From a virus: DNA of 51,417 nucleotides. The stretch lies in IMG/VR virus record IMGVR_UViG_3300032180_000008, positions 1-51,417 of that record; one strand, 5' to 3'. This document shows positions 21,947-29,792 of this stretch, in pieces. The first letter of the stretch is position 1, and every line of letters begins with the position of its first letter. The notes under the pieces are model-generated. The model made no database searches, was not told the origin of the DNA, and worked only from the letters and a program-made list of their open reading frames with translations. The position numbers were made by a program, and so were the translations under genes.

Positions 21947-23202
21947 GATGTCACCAGTCCAAGTCCCTCTGCCACTCCGAGACGAAACGCAAGCGTTCGG
22001 AATGCGTGCGCTGCCACCAGAGGAACCACTCCGTTGCCGAGGCATCGCAATCGGTCCATCCGGGCGGGAGTCCTTGCAACCAGTTCACAAACTGCGGGTT
22101 CAGCCTCCGGCACTCGCTGGAGCACGTATGCCCATCCAGCTCTGTCCCCGGGACCAGGAGGGAACGCTCCGACGCTTCCCCAGCCAGCGTCATGCCATGA
22201 CCGTTCCCGTGGCTCGGAGCATTCTTCGTTGTGCGGTTCTCCTGAGCCGACGCCCTGGGCGTCGGCCAATGCTCCGTCGTGAAGTGCAGATCCGGGGAGT
22301 GTCCGACACTCCCCGGAGAATCCCGATGCGCGCCCTCCCGCGCCTTCGGTGTCGGCCAGTTGGCTACCAGCGAGTTCAGAGGCGGGGAGTTCCTCCCCGC
22401 CTGAGAAGGTCCCCCGTTGTTCTCCGCATCCTGCGTGCTCGGCGTCGGCCATGAGCGGGCGGCGATGGTCAGCGGAGTCCCCGCACCGTTGCCGTTCTGG
22501 TGCTGCGCTTTCAGCGAGAGGCGCCGCGCCTCTCGCTTCTCCAATGGTTCCCCGTCGTTGATCACATTCGCATCTGGCGTGGGCCAGTTCTGCGCTTCGC
22601 CCGTCAGACTCAAGCGGGGCTTGCTGTGGTCGGCTTGGTCGTACTGATACCCGACCCCCTTGGCCTCCGCCGCTCGGGGAGTAGCCCAAGACGAAGAGGC
22701 GCTCGCGTTCATGCGTCGCGCCAACCTCCGCCGCCGAGAAAAGTCCCGCCTCACATCGGTAGCCCAAGACTCCCAAGTCAGACCAAACATCGTCGAAGGC
22801 GAGTCGAAGATGACCGCCGACGTTCTTGAGGAAGACGTATGCAGGCCGACACTCAGAGACAACTCTTGCGACCTCGGGCCAGAGCCATCGGGGGTCTCGC
22901 TGCCCCAATCGCTTGCCAGCCGTGGACTGCCCAGGGCAGGGGTAGCCAGCAGTGACGAGACCCACTCCCGCAAATGGTCGGGCATCGAAGTCCTGTAGGT
23001 TGCCGCACCAAATAGGTGCTGGATCCAAGGTCTCGTCTTCCATCCTCGCCAAGAGCACGGCCGCGGCGTAGGGATCCCGCTCAACGGCACATACCAGGCG
23101 TGTTCGCAGGCCGGCGAGCCGCAACCCGAGCTCGATCCCCCCGACTCCGGTGGCGAGGCTGAGGACGGTGACTGGAGTTGCTTGGGGAGAAGCCACATTC
23201 AC
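21943..23202 (-). CDS. DNA cytosine-5 methyltransferase (motifs altered)
   Basis: 419 residues from GTG at 23202 (GTGA overlap). SAM motif I LSLATGVGGIELGLRLAGL (about 15), motif IV AGYPCPGQSTAGKR, motif VI FLKNVGGHL, motif VIII GATHERERLFVLG, and motif X RCLGNGVVPLVAAHAFRTLAF at the end, so all blocks are present in order. The usual PCQ is PCP and the usual ENV is KNV; both residues matter for cytosine binding and activation, so catalysis may be reduced. The last 600 bases are rich in LAD(A/T) repeats and carry a second long frame. Confidence 0.82.
   Translation of the reverse strand: MNVASPQATPVTVLSLATGVGGIELGLRLAGLRTRLVCAVERDPYAAAVLLARMEDETLDPAPIWCGNLQDFDARPFAGVGLVTAGYPCPGQSTAGKRLGQRDPRWLWPEVARVVSECRPAYVFLKNVGGHLRLAFDDVWSDLGVLGYRCEAGLFSAAEVGATHERERLFVLGYSPSGGGQGGRVSVRPSRPQQAPLESDGRSAELAHARCECDQRRGTIGEARGAAPLAESAAPERQRCGDSADHRRPLMADAEHAGCGEQRGTFSGGEELPASELAGSQLADTEGAGGRASGFSGECRTLPGSALHDGALADAQGVGSGEPHNEECSEPRERSWHDAGWGSVGAFPPGPGDRAGWAYVLQRVPEAEPAVCELVARTPARMDRLRCLGNGVVPLVAAHAFRTLAFRLGVAEGLGLVTS
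21951..23198 (-). CDS. Overlapping frame with WPTP repeats
   Basis: 415 codons in the second leftward frame, almost the full length of the methyltransferase gene. The first half is Ser/Pro-rich noise, but after about residue 165 it becomes ordered: SSWATPRAAE, NWPTPDANV, SWPTPSTQD, NWPTPKARE and HWPTPRASA at intervals, then NPQFVNWLQGLPPGWTD and ATEWFLWWQRTHSERLRF before the stop. That C-terminal pattern recurs in phage methyltransferase-associated proteins as I remember them, so translation by internal start or frameshift is plausible, not proven. Confidence 0.4.
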   Translation of the reverse strand: MWLLPKQLQSPSSASPPESGGSSSGCGSPACEHAWYVPLSGIPTPRPCSWRGWKTRPWIQHLFGAATYRTSMPDHLREWVSSLLATPALGSPRLASDWGSETPDGSGPRSQELSLSVGLHTSSSRTSAVIFDSPSTMFGLTWESWATDVRRDFSRRRRLARRMNASASSSWATPRAAEAKGVGYQYDQADHSKPRLSLTGEAQNWPTPDANVINDGEPLEKREARRLSLKAQHQNGNGAGTPLTIAARSWPTPSTQDAENNGGPSQAGRNSPPLNSLVANWPTPKAREGAHRDSPGSVGHSPDLHFTTEHWPTPRASAQENRTTKNAPSHGNGHGMTLAGEASERSLLVPGTELDGHTCSSECRRLNPQFVNWLQGLPPGWTDCDASATEWFLWWQRTHSERLRFVSEWQRDLDW

Positions 23203-24029
23203 TTCATTCCTTTCGGGTTGCGCTTCACAAGCAACCGGCCCTGAGCTGCGCCGAGCGGTTCGGGCCACTGCCGCACCCGAAGATCCGGGGGCCATTCGGC
23301 CATGCCCTCGCCCTTGGCGTCCCGCAGGCCCCACTCTCGGGCCAGCACCGCCCCCGTCTGCTTGAACAGGTACGGAACCCCAGCCGTAGCGCACTGAGCG
23401 AGAAGCGAGCGGGCCCACTCGGGATCCATGCGCCTCGCCCCGTGCCCGCTCTCGCCGCCGTTGATCACCCAGAGCCGTAGGGAGTCCCGCCTGAGCCATC
23501 GGTGGAGGTCCACCGGCCCAATCATCGGCTCCACGGAGAGGAAGCGGACGACGGCGGGGAGTTCCAGCAGGATCGGGATACGACGGTCAGCCCACTCCTG
23601 ATTCTCCACTGAGCAACCGGTCCAGACGTTCTCGGGCCACTCGCTGCCCCACGGCACCATGCTCGCCACGTTCTCAATCCGCTTGGTCAGGAGCAGCCAG
23701 TCCAGGTTGGGTGTGGCCTCGATCAGAGACCAGAGCCTGGCCCGCTCGGGAGGAAGGGCAGGGTGGTCCTCGAAGACATCCGCCATGCTGGCGCAGAACA
23801 CCCGCCGCCTCTCGCCGGCCCGTTGCGCCGCGGCGTTCCAGGCAAGGGGCTCCCGCCAGTGCTTCTCGGGGAAGGTCTGGCGCTCCCCCTTGGCTCCCCA
23901 CAGGTCGAACCCGGTGCGCTTGGCCCATGTGTGAGCGTAGCAGTTGACGCAACCCGGAGAAACGTTAGAACAACCCCACCAAGGATTAAACGTGTGATTG
24001 CACCAGGCGATGCTTGTTCCCTCTCCCAT
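23199..24029 (-). CDS. DUF5131/phage Gp37-Gp68 family protein
   Basis: 276 residues. MGEGTSIAWCNHTFNPWWGCSNVSPGCVNCYA gives the radical-SAM-like cysteine set, then FPEKHW, FCASMADVFEDH, WLLLTKRIENV, ENVWTGCSVENQE, RFLSVEPMIGP and WVINGGESGHGARRMD, all expected in this family. Members are radical-SAM-related enzymes of phage genomes, biochemical role unclear. Its GTGA links it to the cytosine methyltransferase, a pairing seen in other phages. Confidence 0.9.
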   Translation of the reverse strand: MGEGTSIAWCNHTFNPWWGCSNVSPGCVNCYAHTWAKRTGFDLWGAKGERQTFPEKHWREPLAWNAAAQRAGERRRVFCASMADVFEDHPALPPERARLWSLIEATPNLDWLLLTKRIENVASMVPWGSEWPENVWTGCSVENQEWADRRIPILLELPAVVRFLSVEPMIGPVDLHRWLRRDSLRLWVINGGESGHGARRMDPEWARSLLAQCATAGVPYLFKQTGAVLAREWGLRDAKGEGMAEWPPDLRVRQWPEPLGAAQGRLLVKRNPKGMK

Positions 24030-24204
24030 CCAGCTAGCCTCTCTCTTCCAATTCTTGGGGTAACAAACCCGACAATCAAAACCCCTAAACCCATAAATTC
24101 CTATAGTTATTTAGGTCTTTAGGGGTTATGGAAGCCGCTCCTTGGCGGCCTTCCAACCTAAAACCCCTAACAAACCCCTAACACTGGGTTTTAGGGGTTT
24201 ATAC
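24030..24204. other. A+T-richer block, candidate replication origin
   Basis: 175 bases, clearly A+T-richer than the surroundings and without a gene. They contain the AAACCCCTAA repeats (24079-24200), the sequence CCTATAGTTATTTAGG, and a hairpin near 24129-24154 (GGAAGCCGC / GGCGGCCTTCC with a bulge). It is immediately downstream of the RepA-like helicase gene. Origin function is inferred from composition, repeats and neighbour. Confidence 0.55.
24079..24200. repeat. Five AAACCCCTAA iteron-like repeats
   Basis: Copies of AAACCCCTAA at 24079-24088, 24161-24170 and 24172-24181, and in reverse orientation at 24119-24127 and 24191-24200. Two direct copies are exactly 11 bases apart, one helical turn, and the last pair (24172/24191) is inverted. 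Suits binding of a replication initiator. Confidence 0.7.
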
Positions 24205-25545
24205 CTAACGCAGTGTCCATTTCGTAGAAATGCCTCTTCCTCCCCCCGATAAGAACACGAACCGATCATCTTTCTTGAGAAGGCGACTGAGGTACTCCTC
24301 CCCGATGCCGATGACGCCAGCCAGATCCTTGTTGGTCATGCTCACGCCTCCGGAGAGCAGGGCCGCGGCACGGTCGGCGGGACCACTCATCTGGATCAGG
24401 TCGGGGGCGTCCGACACCTTGGTTCCCGTGACGTAGATGGGACCACCCTCGGCCTCCCACTCGAAGTTCAGCCCCCAAGCGTCGGGGATCGGAGCGTCGT
24501 TGTTGGCCTTCTGCCGCAGGAATGCGATGGTGCCGTTCTCGCCCGACCGACGGATGTAGGTCGTCAGACGGGGGCCGTGATGCCAGAACCGTGAGCCGAA
24601 GGCGTGTGCTCCTCGAAAGCCGTTCTTAGCCGTGTCGGCTGAGACGTGTGCGATGGCCAAGTGCGTCCCCCCGATCCTGCGGACGGCTTGGAGGTAGGAC
24701 CGGGCGATGTCATCGTCCAGCAGGGAGCCCCCAGCCGCCCACGAAACGCTGTCGTGGACCACCACGTCTGCTCCGATGTCGTCCATCTTGCGCCGGATGG
24801 CCCGTACCCGGTCCACGAGCGGCTGGTCCATGTGGAGCCACTCAAGGGCTGGGGCCTCTGGGGGGGGCACCTTCGCTCCCTGTGCGAGGCGCAGGAGACG
24901 GGAGTTGTGTGTCTCCCAGTCGGCCTCCCAGTCAAGGTAGAGAACCCGGCTCTGTTTTTGAGGCTCGCAGGGCTTGGGCACGTCGCAGTCAGTCGTGAGC
25001 GCCAGCGCGATCCACAGGGCGATCACTGATTTTCCGCTGCCTCCATCCCCGAAGAGAAGGGAGCAGCCCCCCTCTCGGACTAGCGGCCAGAAGTAGTAGG
25101 GCTCCTCTCGCCGGACCATTGGGATACCGAGTGGTCGGGACTCGTCAAGCTCCCGTTCGGCCTGCACGATGGTGGCGCACATCTGGTCCACCGTCGGCCC
25201 CCACTCGTAGGGGAACCCCTGGACCAGCGTGGCCCAGCGGTTGGAGAAGGTGGTCCGGACCCGGCTCGAGCCGAGGTTGAAGTTGGTGTCGAAATCCACG
25301 AGTTTGGTGCCACGGTAGAGGTAGATTTCCCCCCGGATCTCCCCTCGCTTCTCCTCTACGTCCTGAAAGTCGAACGTGACGTTGCCCACCTTGAACCGCC
25401 AGCCGAAGGCATACCGCTCCAACTTCTCGAGGGGCGGAGCGTTGCGGATGTCGTCGGGGGTGCCCCCGTGGGTAAGTAGGTCATCCGGCCCTACCTTGGG
25501 CGGCTTGGGAGCAGACTCGGCACCAACCACACGACGGACGCTCAT
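24205..25545 (-). CDS. RepA/RecA-like replicative helicase (AAA_25)
   Basis: 446 residues. N-terminal part unique; then Walker A GDGGSGKS (166-173), VLYLDWEADWETHNSRL after it, Walker B ADVVVHDSVS (about 259-268), HLAIAHVSAD and FGSRFWHH in the core, and a C-terminal winged helix with MTNKDLAGVIGIGEEYLSRLLKKD. This RepA-like hexameric helicase family opens origins in plasmids and phages. The iteron block starts right after it, and the TOPRIM gene overlaps by 4 bases. Confidence 0.9.
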   Translation of the reverse strand: MSVRRVVGAESAPKPPKVGPDDLLTHGGTPDDIRNAPPLEKLERYAFGWRFKVGNVTFDFQDVEEKRGEIRGEIYLYRGTKLVDFDTNFNLGSSRVRTTFSNRWATLVQGFPYEWGPTVDQMCATIVQAERELDESRPLGIPMVRREEPYYFWPLVREGGCSLLFGDGGSGKSVIALWIALALTTDCDVPKPCEPQKQSRVLYLDWEADWETHNSRLLRLAQGAKVPPPEAPALEWLHMDQPLVDRVRAIRRKMDDIGADVVVHDSVSWAAGGSLLDDDIARSYLQAVRRIGGTHLAIAHVSADTAKNGFRGAHAFGSRFWHHGPRLTTYIRRSGENGTIAFLRQKANNDAPIPDAWGLNFEWEAEGGPIYVTGTKVSDAPDLIQMSGPADRAAALLSGGVSMTNKDLAGVIGIGEEYLSRLLKKDDRFVFLSGGGRGISTKWTLR

Positions 25546-26291
25546 GCGACACCTTCTTTCGGGACGGGAGTGGTGGAGATGTCACAGGAGGACGCTCCGA
25601 GGGTCATGAGGACGCTGGCAAGGCGCTGGTAGGCCGGCCACCCGGCCTTGTGGTCGCGGGTGATGTCCGAGTCGTACAGGAGCCGCACGGGTCGACGCCA
25701 GATGTTCCGTGGCCCGACGAACCGTTCCCGAGGCGTCCCCTCGCCTGATTGGAGCCACCCGTTGATGCCGGGATAGCAGACAGCGGGGATGCCGTCCTGA
25801 GTGAGCTTCAGCGCCTTCTTCTCGCCCTCCACGACGTAGAGTTCGTCCAGCCCGATCAAGAACCCATCGGTGAACGGCGGGATGAGAGGGACAAACAACC
25901 GCGGGGGTCTGCCGGCGGGTCCGAGGTAGCGTGGAGCCTTCTTGCGTACAGCGTCCTTCCTGCCCTCCGCCGTCTGGGCCCGCATGCGGATCCGCCAGTA
26001 GGAGGGCTCGGCGTGGTCCCAGCTCTGGATGTGGAGGAAGGGGATCCGGTCCGGTCCGAGCTCGGGGTAGGGGATGATGTAGCCCCCGGGGACGTGCGCG
26101 TAGATCTCGCCCTCGGAGTTCCACCCCAGCAGATCCCGGACCCGGCCCTTGTCGAGCGTCTGGAACCCCACCCGGCAGAGCGTCTCCTGAGAGAGCCCCG
26201 AGCCCCCGATCAGGTCTTGCAGGTCGGAGGAGAACAGCCGCCAGGTGGAGAGGTGCCAGCCCTCTCTGCCAGCGCAGGGGGCGCACTCCAC
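25542..26291 (-). CDS. TOPRIM primase-like protein (DUF3854 type)
   Basis: 249 residues. The N-terminal half is the CRVGFQTLDKGRV and EIYAHVPGGYIIPYPE domain, then YLGPAGRPPRLFVP, and a TOPRIM with LYVVEGEKKALKLTQDGIPAVCYPGINGW (151-179, Glu155 and Lys residues) and YDSDITRDH for the acidic pair. In plasmids and phages such proteins prime DNA synthesis together with an adjacent helicase, as here. No Cys4 zinc finger of DnaG is seen except CAPCAG at the N-terminus. Confidence 0.82.
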   Translation of the reverse strand: MECAPCAGREGWHLSTWRLFSSDLQDLIGGSGLSQETLCRVGFQTLDKGRVRDLLGWNSEGEIYAHVPGGYIIPYPELGPDRIPFLHIQSWDHAEPSYWRIRMRAQTAEGRKDAVRKKAPRYLGPAGRPPRLFVPLIPPFTDGFLIGLDELYVVEGEKKALKLTQDGIPAVCYPGINGWLQSGEGTPRERFVGPRNIWRRPVRLLYDSDITRDHKAGWPAYQRLASVLMTLGASSCDISTTPVPKEGVA

Positions 26292-26294
26292 GTC

Positions 26295-26540
26295 TCAGCG
26301 TCCCGCGTCCGCGACGATCGAGTCCAGCACGTCGCCCCAGTACCCCCGCCACTGCTCGACCGCCTCCCCGCCGTCGTGGCCGAGTGCCAACATGCGGTCA
26401 AGGGTCCAGCGCAGATGAACCCGAAGGGCGTCCTGGGCAAGCCCGGTGACGGCCGTCAGGGTCGGGTCAGGGGGGAGGGCGTGTCCGCACTCTGGCCCGT
26501 CAGAACACTTGCACGGTCCAGTGCAGGCGTGTAGGATCAC
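26295..26540 (-). CDS. Small Cys-rich protein upstream of primase
   Basis: 81 residues, GTG start with GGAG about seven bases upstream. CTGPCKCSDGPECGH gives a possible zinc site, then a helix (DALRVHLRWTLDRMLALGHDGGEAVEQW). It is first in the primase-helicase unit and could assist primase. No family recognised. Confidence 0.62.
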   Translation of the reverse strand: MILHACTGPCKCSDGPECGHALPPDPTLTAVTGLAQDALRVHLRWTLDRMLALGHDGGEAVEQWRGYWGDVLDSIVADAGR

Positions 26541-26859
26541 CTTGTTCTCCGTTTCATTTGGACGCTCGCTCGCTGCCAGGCTTACAGAGCGTTAATCGGA
26601 CTGAACTACACGGGGCCCCCTTTGCGGGCCCCTTCCGCGTGGCGTGTCCGGCGCCGAGTCGGCAAATGCGCTCCTACCATACGCCCACGGGCCTCGGATC
26701 GGCAAGCATGCGGTCCCGGGCTGGCTTGCCCCGACTCGGTGCGCTCCCCTACAATGGCCCTGCTAACTTCGGTTTCTCCGCCCCACGGGCGTTGAGACTG
26801 GTGTTTGCCTTGTCGGCGAGGCCGCTCTTTCGGGGGCGGCCTGCGTCGTTCCGGACTGG
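26541..26859. other. Structured non-coding region
   Basis: No gene in 319 bases. Paired elements: GGGGCCC/GGGCCCC arms at 26612-26618 and 26626-26632; CCGAGTCGG (26654-26662) with CCGACTCGG (26731-26739), enclosing GGCAAGC/GCTTGCC (26701-26707, 26724-26730); and AGGCCGC/GCGGCCT (26819-26825, 26836-26842). Terminators of the unit 30125-26860 explain some; the nested middle one does not look like one. Confidence 0.6.
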
Positions 26860-27075
26860 TCACTCCCGCCAGTACTCCCGCTCCCAGCGGGCAAGCTCCG
26901 CGATCCACTCCTCATCCGTGGGCATTCTCTCGGCTGGTCGATGGGGCCAGTGCAGGTCGAACGTGGCCGCTGCGGTGCCCAGCATGAGGCCGGCGAAGAT
27001 CACCGCCAGGATGACGACGTAGACGACGGCGATCCACCCCAGGATCACCAGACCGACGTGAAGGGGCTCAGCCAC
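26860..27075 (-). CDS. Small membrane protein
   Basis: 71 residues: one or two membrane helices in 8-37 (LVILGWIAVVYVVILAVIFAGLMLG), then an acidic, aromatic C-terminus (EEWIAELARWEREYWRE). No family recognised; last gene of the unit driven from 30125. Confidence 0.65.
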   Translation of the reverse strand: MAEPLHVGLVILGWIAVVYVVILAVIFAGLMLGTAAATFDLHWPHRPAERMPTDEEWIAELARWEREYWRE

Positions 27076-27292
27076 CGAGTAGCTCCACGGTGATCGGCGG
27101 ATCCGCGTGGGCTAGCCGGGCGAGGCAGGCACGGGCGAGACGGTCCGCGTAGTCCTGCGGGGCGCCCCGCTCCACGAACAGCGCTGTGAGGATGTCCACG
27201 GACCGGGCGTAGACATTAAGCACCCAGTCTGCTACCTCCGGGCTCGGCACGCCGTCATCATCGCATCCTGGGGTCTCTGAGGGCTCGCTCAC
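27068..27292 (-). CDS. Small helical protein
   Basis: 74 residues, acidic start, then a helix with VLNVYARSVDILTALFVERG and DRLARACLARLAH. Overlaps the membrane protein gene by 8 bases and the gene above by 4. No family recognised. Confidence 0.65.
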   Translation of the reverse strand: MSEPSETPGCDDDGVPSPEVADWVLNVYARSVDILTALFVERGAPQDYADRLARACLARLAHADPPITVELLGG

Positions 27293-27597
27293 CGCAGCCT
27301 CATCCCCTGCGGATGCCCGGCGAGGATGGCCGCGCTGACCTCCTCGGGCGTGGCCCCCAGTTCGAGGGCCTCCTGACGCCGACGGGCCCGGAGTCTCATG
27401 GCCTGGTGTGCCGCCGCGCTGGCCTCCACCACTCCCCGGGTGCTCTCGGTCACGGCCTCCAGGGCACGGGCCTTCCGGTACGCTCCGAGGGCCTGGACAG
27501 TCTCATCCTCCACTGTAGGGTCAGACTCGAACTCTCCCCTGATGCTGGCCTTGAGCGCCTCCATGAGACCCACGAGAGGCTTGGGACGATCATCCAT
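27289..27597 (-). CDS. Coiled-coil protein downstream of annealing protein
   Basis: 102 residues, mostly helix, charged (SIRGEFESDPTVEDETVQALGAYRKARALEAVT), with a C-terminal segment of repeated Arg. It follows the putative recombinase with an 8-base overlap; phage recombination operons often carry a small partner (gam-like or exonuclease-associated), but no such motif is seen here. Confidence 0.66.
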   Translation of the reverse strand: MDDRPKPLVGLMEALKASIRGEFESDPTVEDETVQALGAYRKARALEAVTESTRGVVEASAAAHQAMRLRARRRQEALELGATPEEVSAAILAGHPQGMRLR

Positions 27598-28738
27598 TGC
27601 CGCCAGCCTCCTTCTTGGCGTCTTGGAGATCCTTGAGTTCCTTCGTGAGCGCCTTCGCGGCTGCGTCGGCCTGGGCCACCGTCCAGGCGTCGTATTCCCA
27701 CGCCGTCAGGTTGTCGAGCCCGATGGCACTGCCGATCTGGCGCAACCCGGCCTCCATGGTGGGCTTCGGCTGGCCGGCGCTCTTGGCAATCGTCAGGACC
27801 AGACGCTGGTGAAGGTCCCGCTGGGCCTGGGTCATGGGAGCGTTCTGGTCCCCCACGGTCTCCACCTTCTCCGTGGGGGCAGCCTCCGGCTGGTCCTGCT
27901 GCCACTCGGCATCCTTGCTCGGCTCCACGTCGGCGCCGTCGCCCGCCCGGGGGTCGCACGTCGGGTGCCAAGCACCCTTGCCCTTCTTGTAGACGACCTG
28001 GTCGCCCTTCTTGATCGGGCCCTCGCAGACAACGCACTTCCCGTCGTACTGCGACGTGATGAGCTTCCCGTCATAGGCTGGCGCACTCGCCTCACCGTTC
28101 CCGTTGCCGTTGTGGCGGCGATGCGGAACCCCGTCCTCGCCCTCTCCGACGATCTCTTCGGCGCTGACCTCGCCCGCCCCGATCAGGTCCGACACGGCCC
28201 GGTTGAGTGCCCGCGTGTAGGCCGTGGTGGGGATGTCGTGCTCAGCGTGGGAGAAGTGGGTCCATCCTGGGCAGTGCTCACTTCTGGCGGCGGGGCAGTG
28301 GTCGTGACTGGTGGCCGTATTCGAGCACCCGGGCTCGCAGCACCGCTCGTAGATGTCGCACACACCCTCGCCATCCATGCTGCGTCCGTTCGGCGCGATG
28401 GCCCGCACAGTGCGCTTTGCCCGCCGAATCCGGCCGTCGGGCAGAAAGTCGTCCTCCGCACTGACCCGCTCGCCGCTGATGCCGAACGCCGTGGCCAGCT
28501 TGCGCCATGCCGACTTCTTCTTGAAGTCTTTACTGCCGATGCGCTGGTAGTCCTCGGACGACCGCTTACCATCGGGGATGGGCACCAGTAGCGCCTTGAC
28601 GCACTTCTGGTACGCCGTGAACATGTCCACGATCGCGCTCAGGTCTGCGATCGGCTGGACCAACCCGGGGCCCGCGGGAACGGCTATCTCCGCAGGCTCT
28701 CGCCTGACGACTTCGGTGCTGGTGACTTCGGGTGCCAT
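27590..28738 (-). CDS. Putative Rad52/Sak-like single-strand annealing protein
   Basis: 382 residues, ATG with GAAGGGGGAAG before it. Features: KDFKKKSAWRKLATAFGIS at about 70-88, VRAIAPNGRSMDGEGVCD, and HDIPTTAYTRALNRAVSDLIGAGEVSAEEIV (about 168-198), which match the Rad52/Sak-type phage annealing proteins as I know them. Between them lie cysteine/histidine clusters (CCEPGC, CPAARSEHCPGW). A second zinc-like site CVVCEGPIKKGDQ and an acidic, Lys-rich tail follow. Role: annealing of ssDNA during recombination. Family assignment from motif memory. Confidence 0.62.
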   Translation of the reverse strand: MAPEVTSTEVVRREPAEIAVPAGPGLVQPIADLSAIVDMFTAYQKCVKALLVPIPDGKRSSEDYQRIGSKDFKKKSAWRKLATAFGISGERVSAEDDFLPDGRIRRAKRTVRAIAPNGRSMDGEGVCDIYERCCEPGCSNTATSHDHCPAARSEHCPGWTHFSHAEHDIPTTAYTRALNRAVSDLIGAGEVSAEEIVGEGEDGVPHRRHNGNGNGEASAPAYDGKLITSQYDGKCVVCEGPIKKGDQVVYKKGKGAWHPTCDPRAGDGADVEPSKDAEWQQDQPEAAPTEKVETVGDQNAPMTQAQRDLHQRLVLTIAKSAGQPKPTMEAGLRQIGSAIGLDNLTAWEYDAWTVAQADAAAKALTKELKDLQDAKKEAGGNG

Positions 28739-28765
28739 GGTGGTGCTTCCCCCTTCGTGTAGTGG

Positions 28766-29254
28766 TTACGCGCTGGTGCGCCGACGCTTCGTGTTCGCTG
28801 CCTGCTCTGCGAGGTACTTGTCGGCAAGCTGGCCGCAGTAGCCCCGGCGGAAGCCCGTCAGGACCTCGAGCTGGCCGAGGCTCAGGTTCTCGGGCGACCC
28901 CGGCTTGGCCTGCCGGGCCCGGGCGAGCAGGGGTAGGAGAGCCTCCTTGGCCCTCTCCGCTTGGGCGAGCCCCTCTCTTCGCTGCCGGCCGAGCTCGGCG
29001 ATCTGCTCGACCAGGGGCGTGTCCCCGATGGGCCGCATGCGCCAGACTCCCTGGCTGTCGGTCTCCACGTCGTCCCGGATGCTCGGTGTCCATCGGGGAT
29101 CGTTGCGCAGGTGGTGAAGTACCGCCTGGCGGCTCACCCCGTGCTCCTTGGCGATCTGGTCCGCCAGGGTCGAAGGGGCCAGGGCGTCCGGCTTCGTGAG
29201 GGCGTCGAAGAACTCCGCCAGTACCTTCGCCGGGTCCAACTTGACTGGTGCCAT
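28766..29254 (-). CDS. Helix-turn-helix protein
   Basis: 162 residues. N-terminal helix-turn-helix around LADQIAKEHGVSRQAVLHHLRND; the middle is a long charged helix (LVEQIAELGRQRREGLAQAER); the C-terminus GQLEVLTGFRRGYCGQLADKYL may be another DNA-binding helix set. Probable regulator or replication accessory, no named family. Confidence 0.68.
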   Translation of the reverse strand: MAPVKLDPAKVLAEFFDALTKPDALAPSTLADQIAKEHGVSRQAVLHHLRNDPRWTPSIRDDVETDSQGVWRMRPIGDTPLVEQIAELGRQRREGLAQAERAKEALLPLLARARQAKPGSPENLSLGQLEVLTGFRRGYCGQLADKYLAEQAANTKRRRTSA

Positions 29255-29273
29255 GTGCTGGGTCCCTCCTGTT

Positions 29274-29789
29274 CTAGGCGACGAAGTTGCGGATCTGCGC
29301 TATGTGGTCGGGAGTGATCCCCTTCGCCCAGTTGGGAGCGATAGCAAGGCTCGATCCTTCGGGCAGCGTCTGTAGCCACGCATGGGCCTCCGGCGCATAG
29401 CCCAGGTCGTCGTCAATCCAGACGAAGGGCTTGTGGTCCCACTCCCAGAGCGCTCGGGCGATGGGGAGTTTCCACCACTCGCCGTCTTCCTCGGCCATGT
29501 GGTTACGCTGCCCTGCTAGTCGCCACGTAGGGAGACCGAGCGCCGGCCCGAGCATCTCGAAGGCAGACCGCTCCCACGTGGTGAGCCACAGAATCTCAGC
29601 GCCGTCGTCGTGCATAGCGGTGAGGAACTCGCAGACCGCTGGTGCCCAACGGATCATGAACCCCCGGCTCAGCGGGCTCGGAGTGAGACGTACACGCTCA
29701 CCCCGCCATGTATCCCAGTGAGGCCCGGGCGCGTCCGTGACGGCGTTGAGCACGCCATCCACATCCAGAAGAATCCGCATGTCGTTCAT
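29274..29789 (-). CDS. HAD-superfamily phosphatase
   Basis: 171 residues. Motif I ILLDVDGVLN (6-15, nucleophile Asp9, acid Asp11), motif II EILWLTTWE (about 66-74, Thr), Lys further on, and motif III/IV VWIDDDLGYAPEAHAWL (Asp-Asp). This is the small HAD class common in phages; likely substrate a nucleotide or polynucleotide 5'/3' end, not determinable. ATG at 29789. Confidence 0.88.
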   Translation of the reverse strand: MNDMRILLDVDGVLNAVTDAPGPHWDTWRGERVRLTPSPLSRGFMIRWAPAVCEFLTAMHDDGAEILWLTTWERSAFEMLGPALGLPTWRLAGQRNHMAEEDGEWWKLPIARALWEWDHKPFVWIDDDLGYAPEAHAWLQTLPEGSSLAIAPNWAKGITPDHIAQIRNFVA

Positions 29790-29792
29790 TCC

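Noticed and set aside
24079-24200. CRISPR-like array
   Set aside because: Repeats are only 10 bp, in both orientations and at irregular spacing, without spacers; iterons fit better.
26606-26908. 100-codon leftward frame in the structured gap
   Set aside because: Basic low-complexity composition, overlaps the membrane-protein gene and the hairpins.
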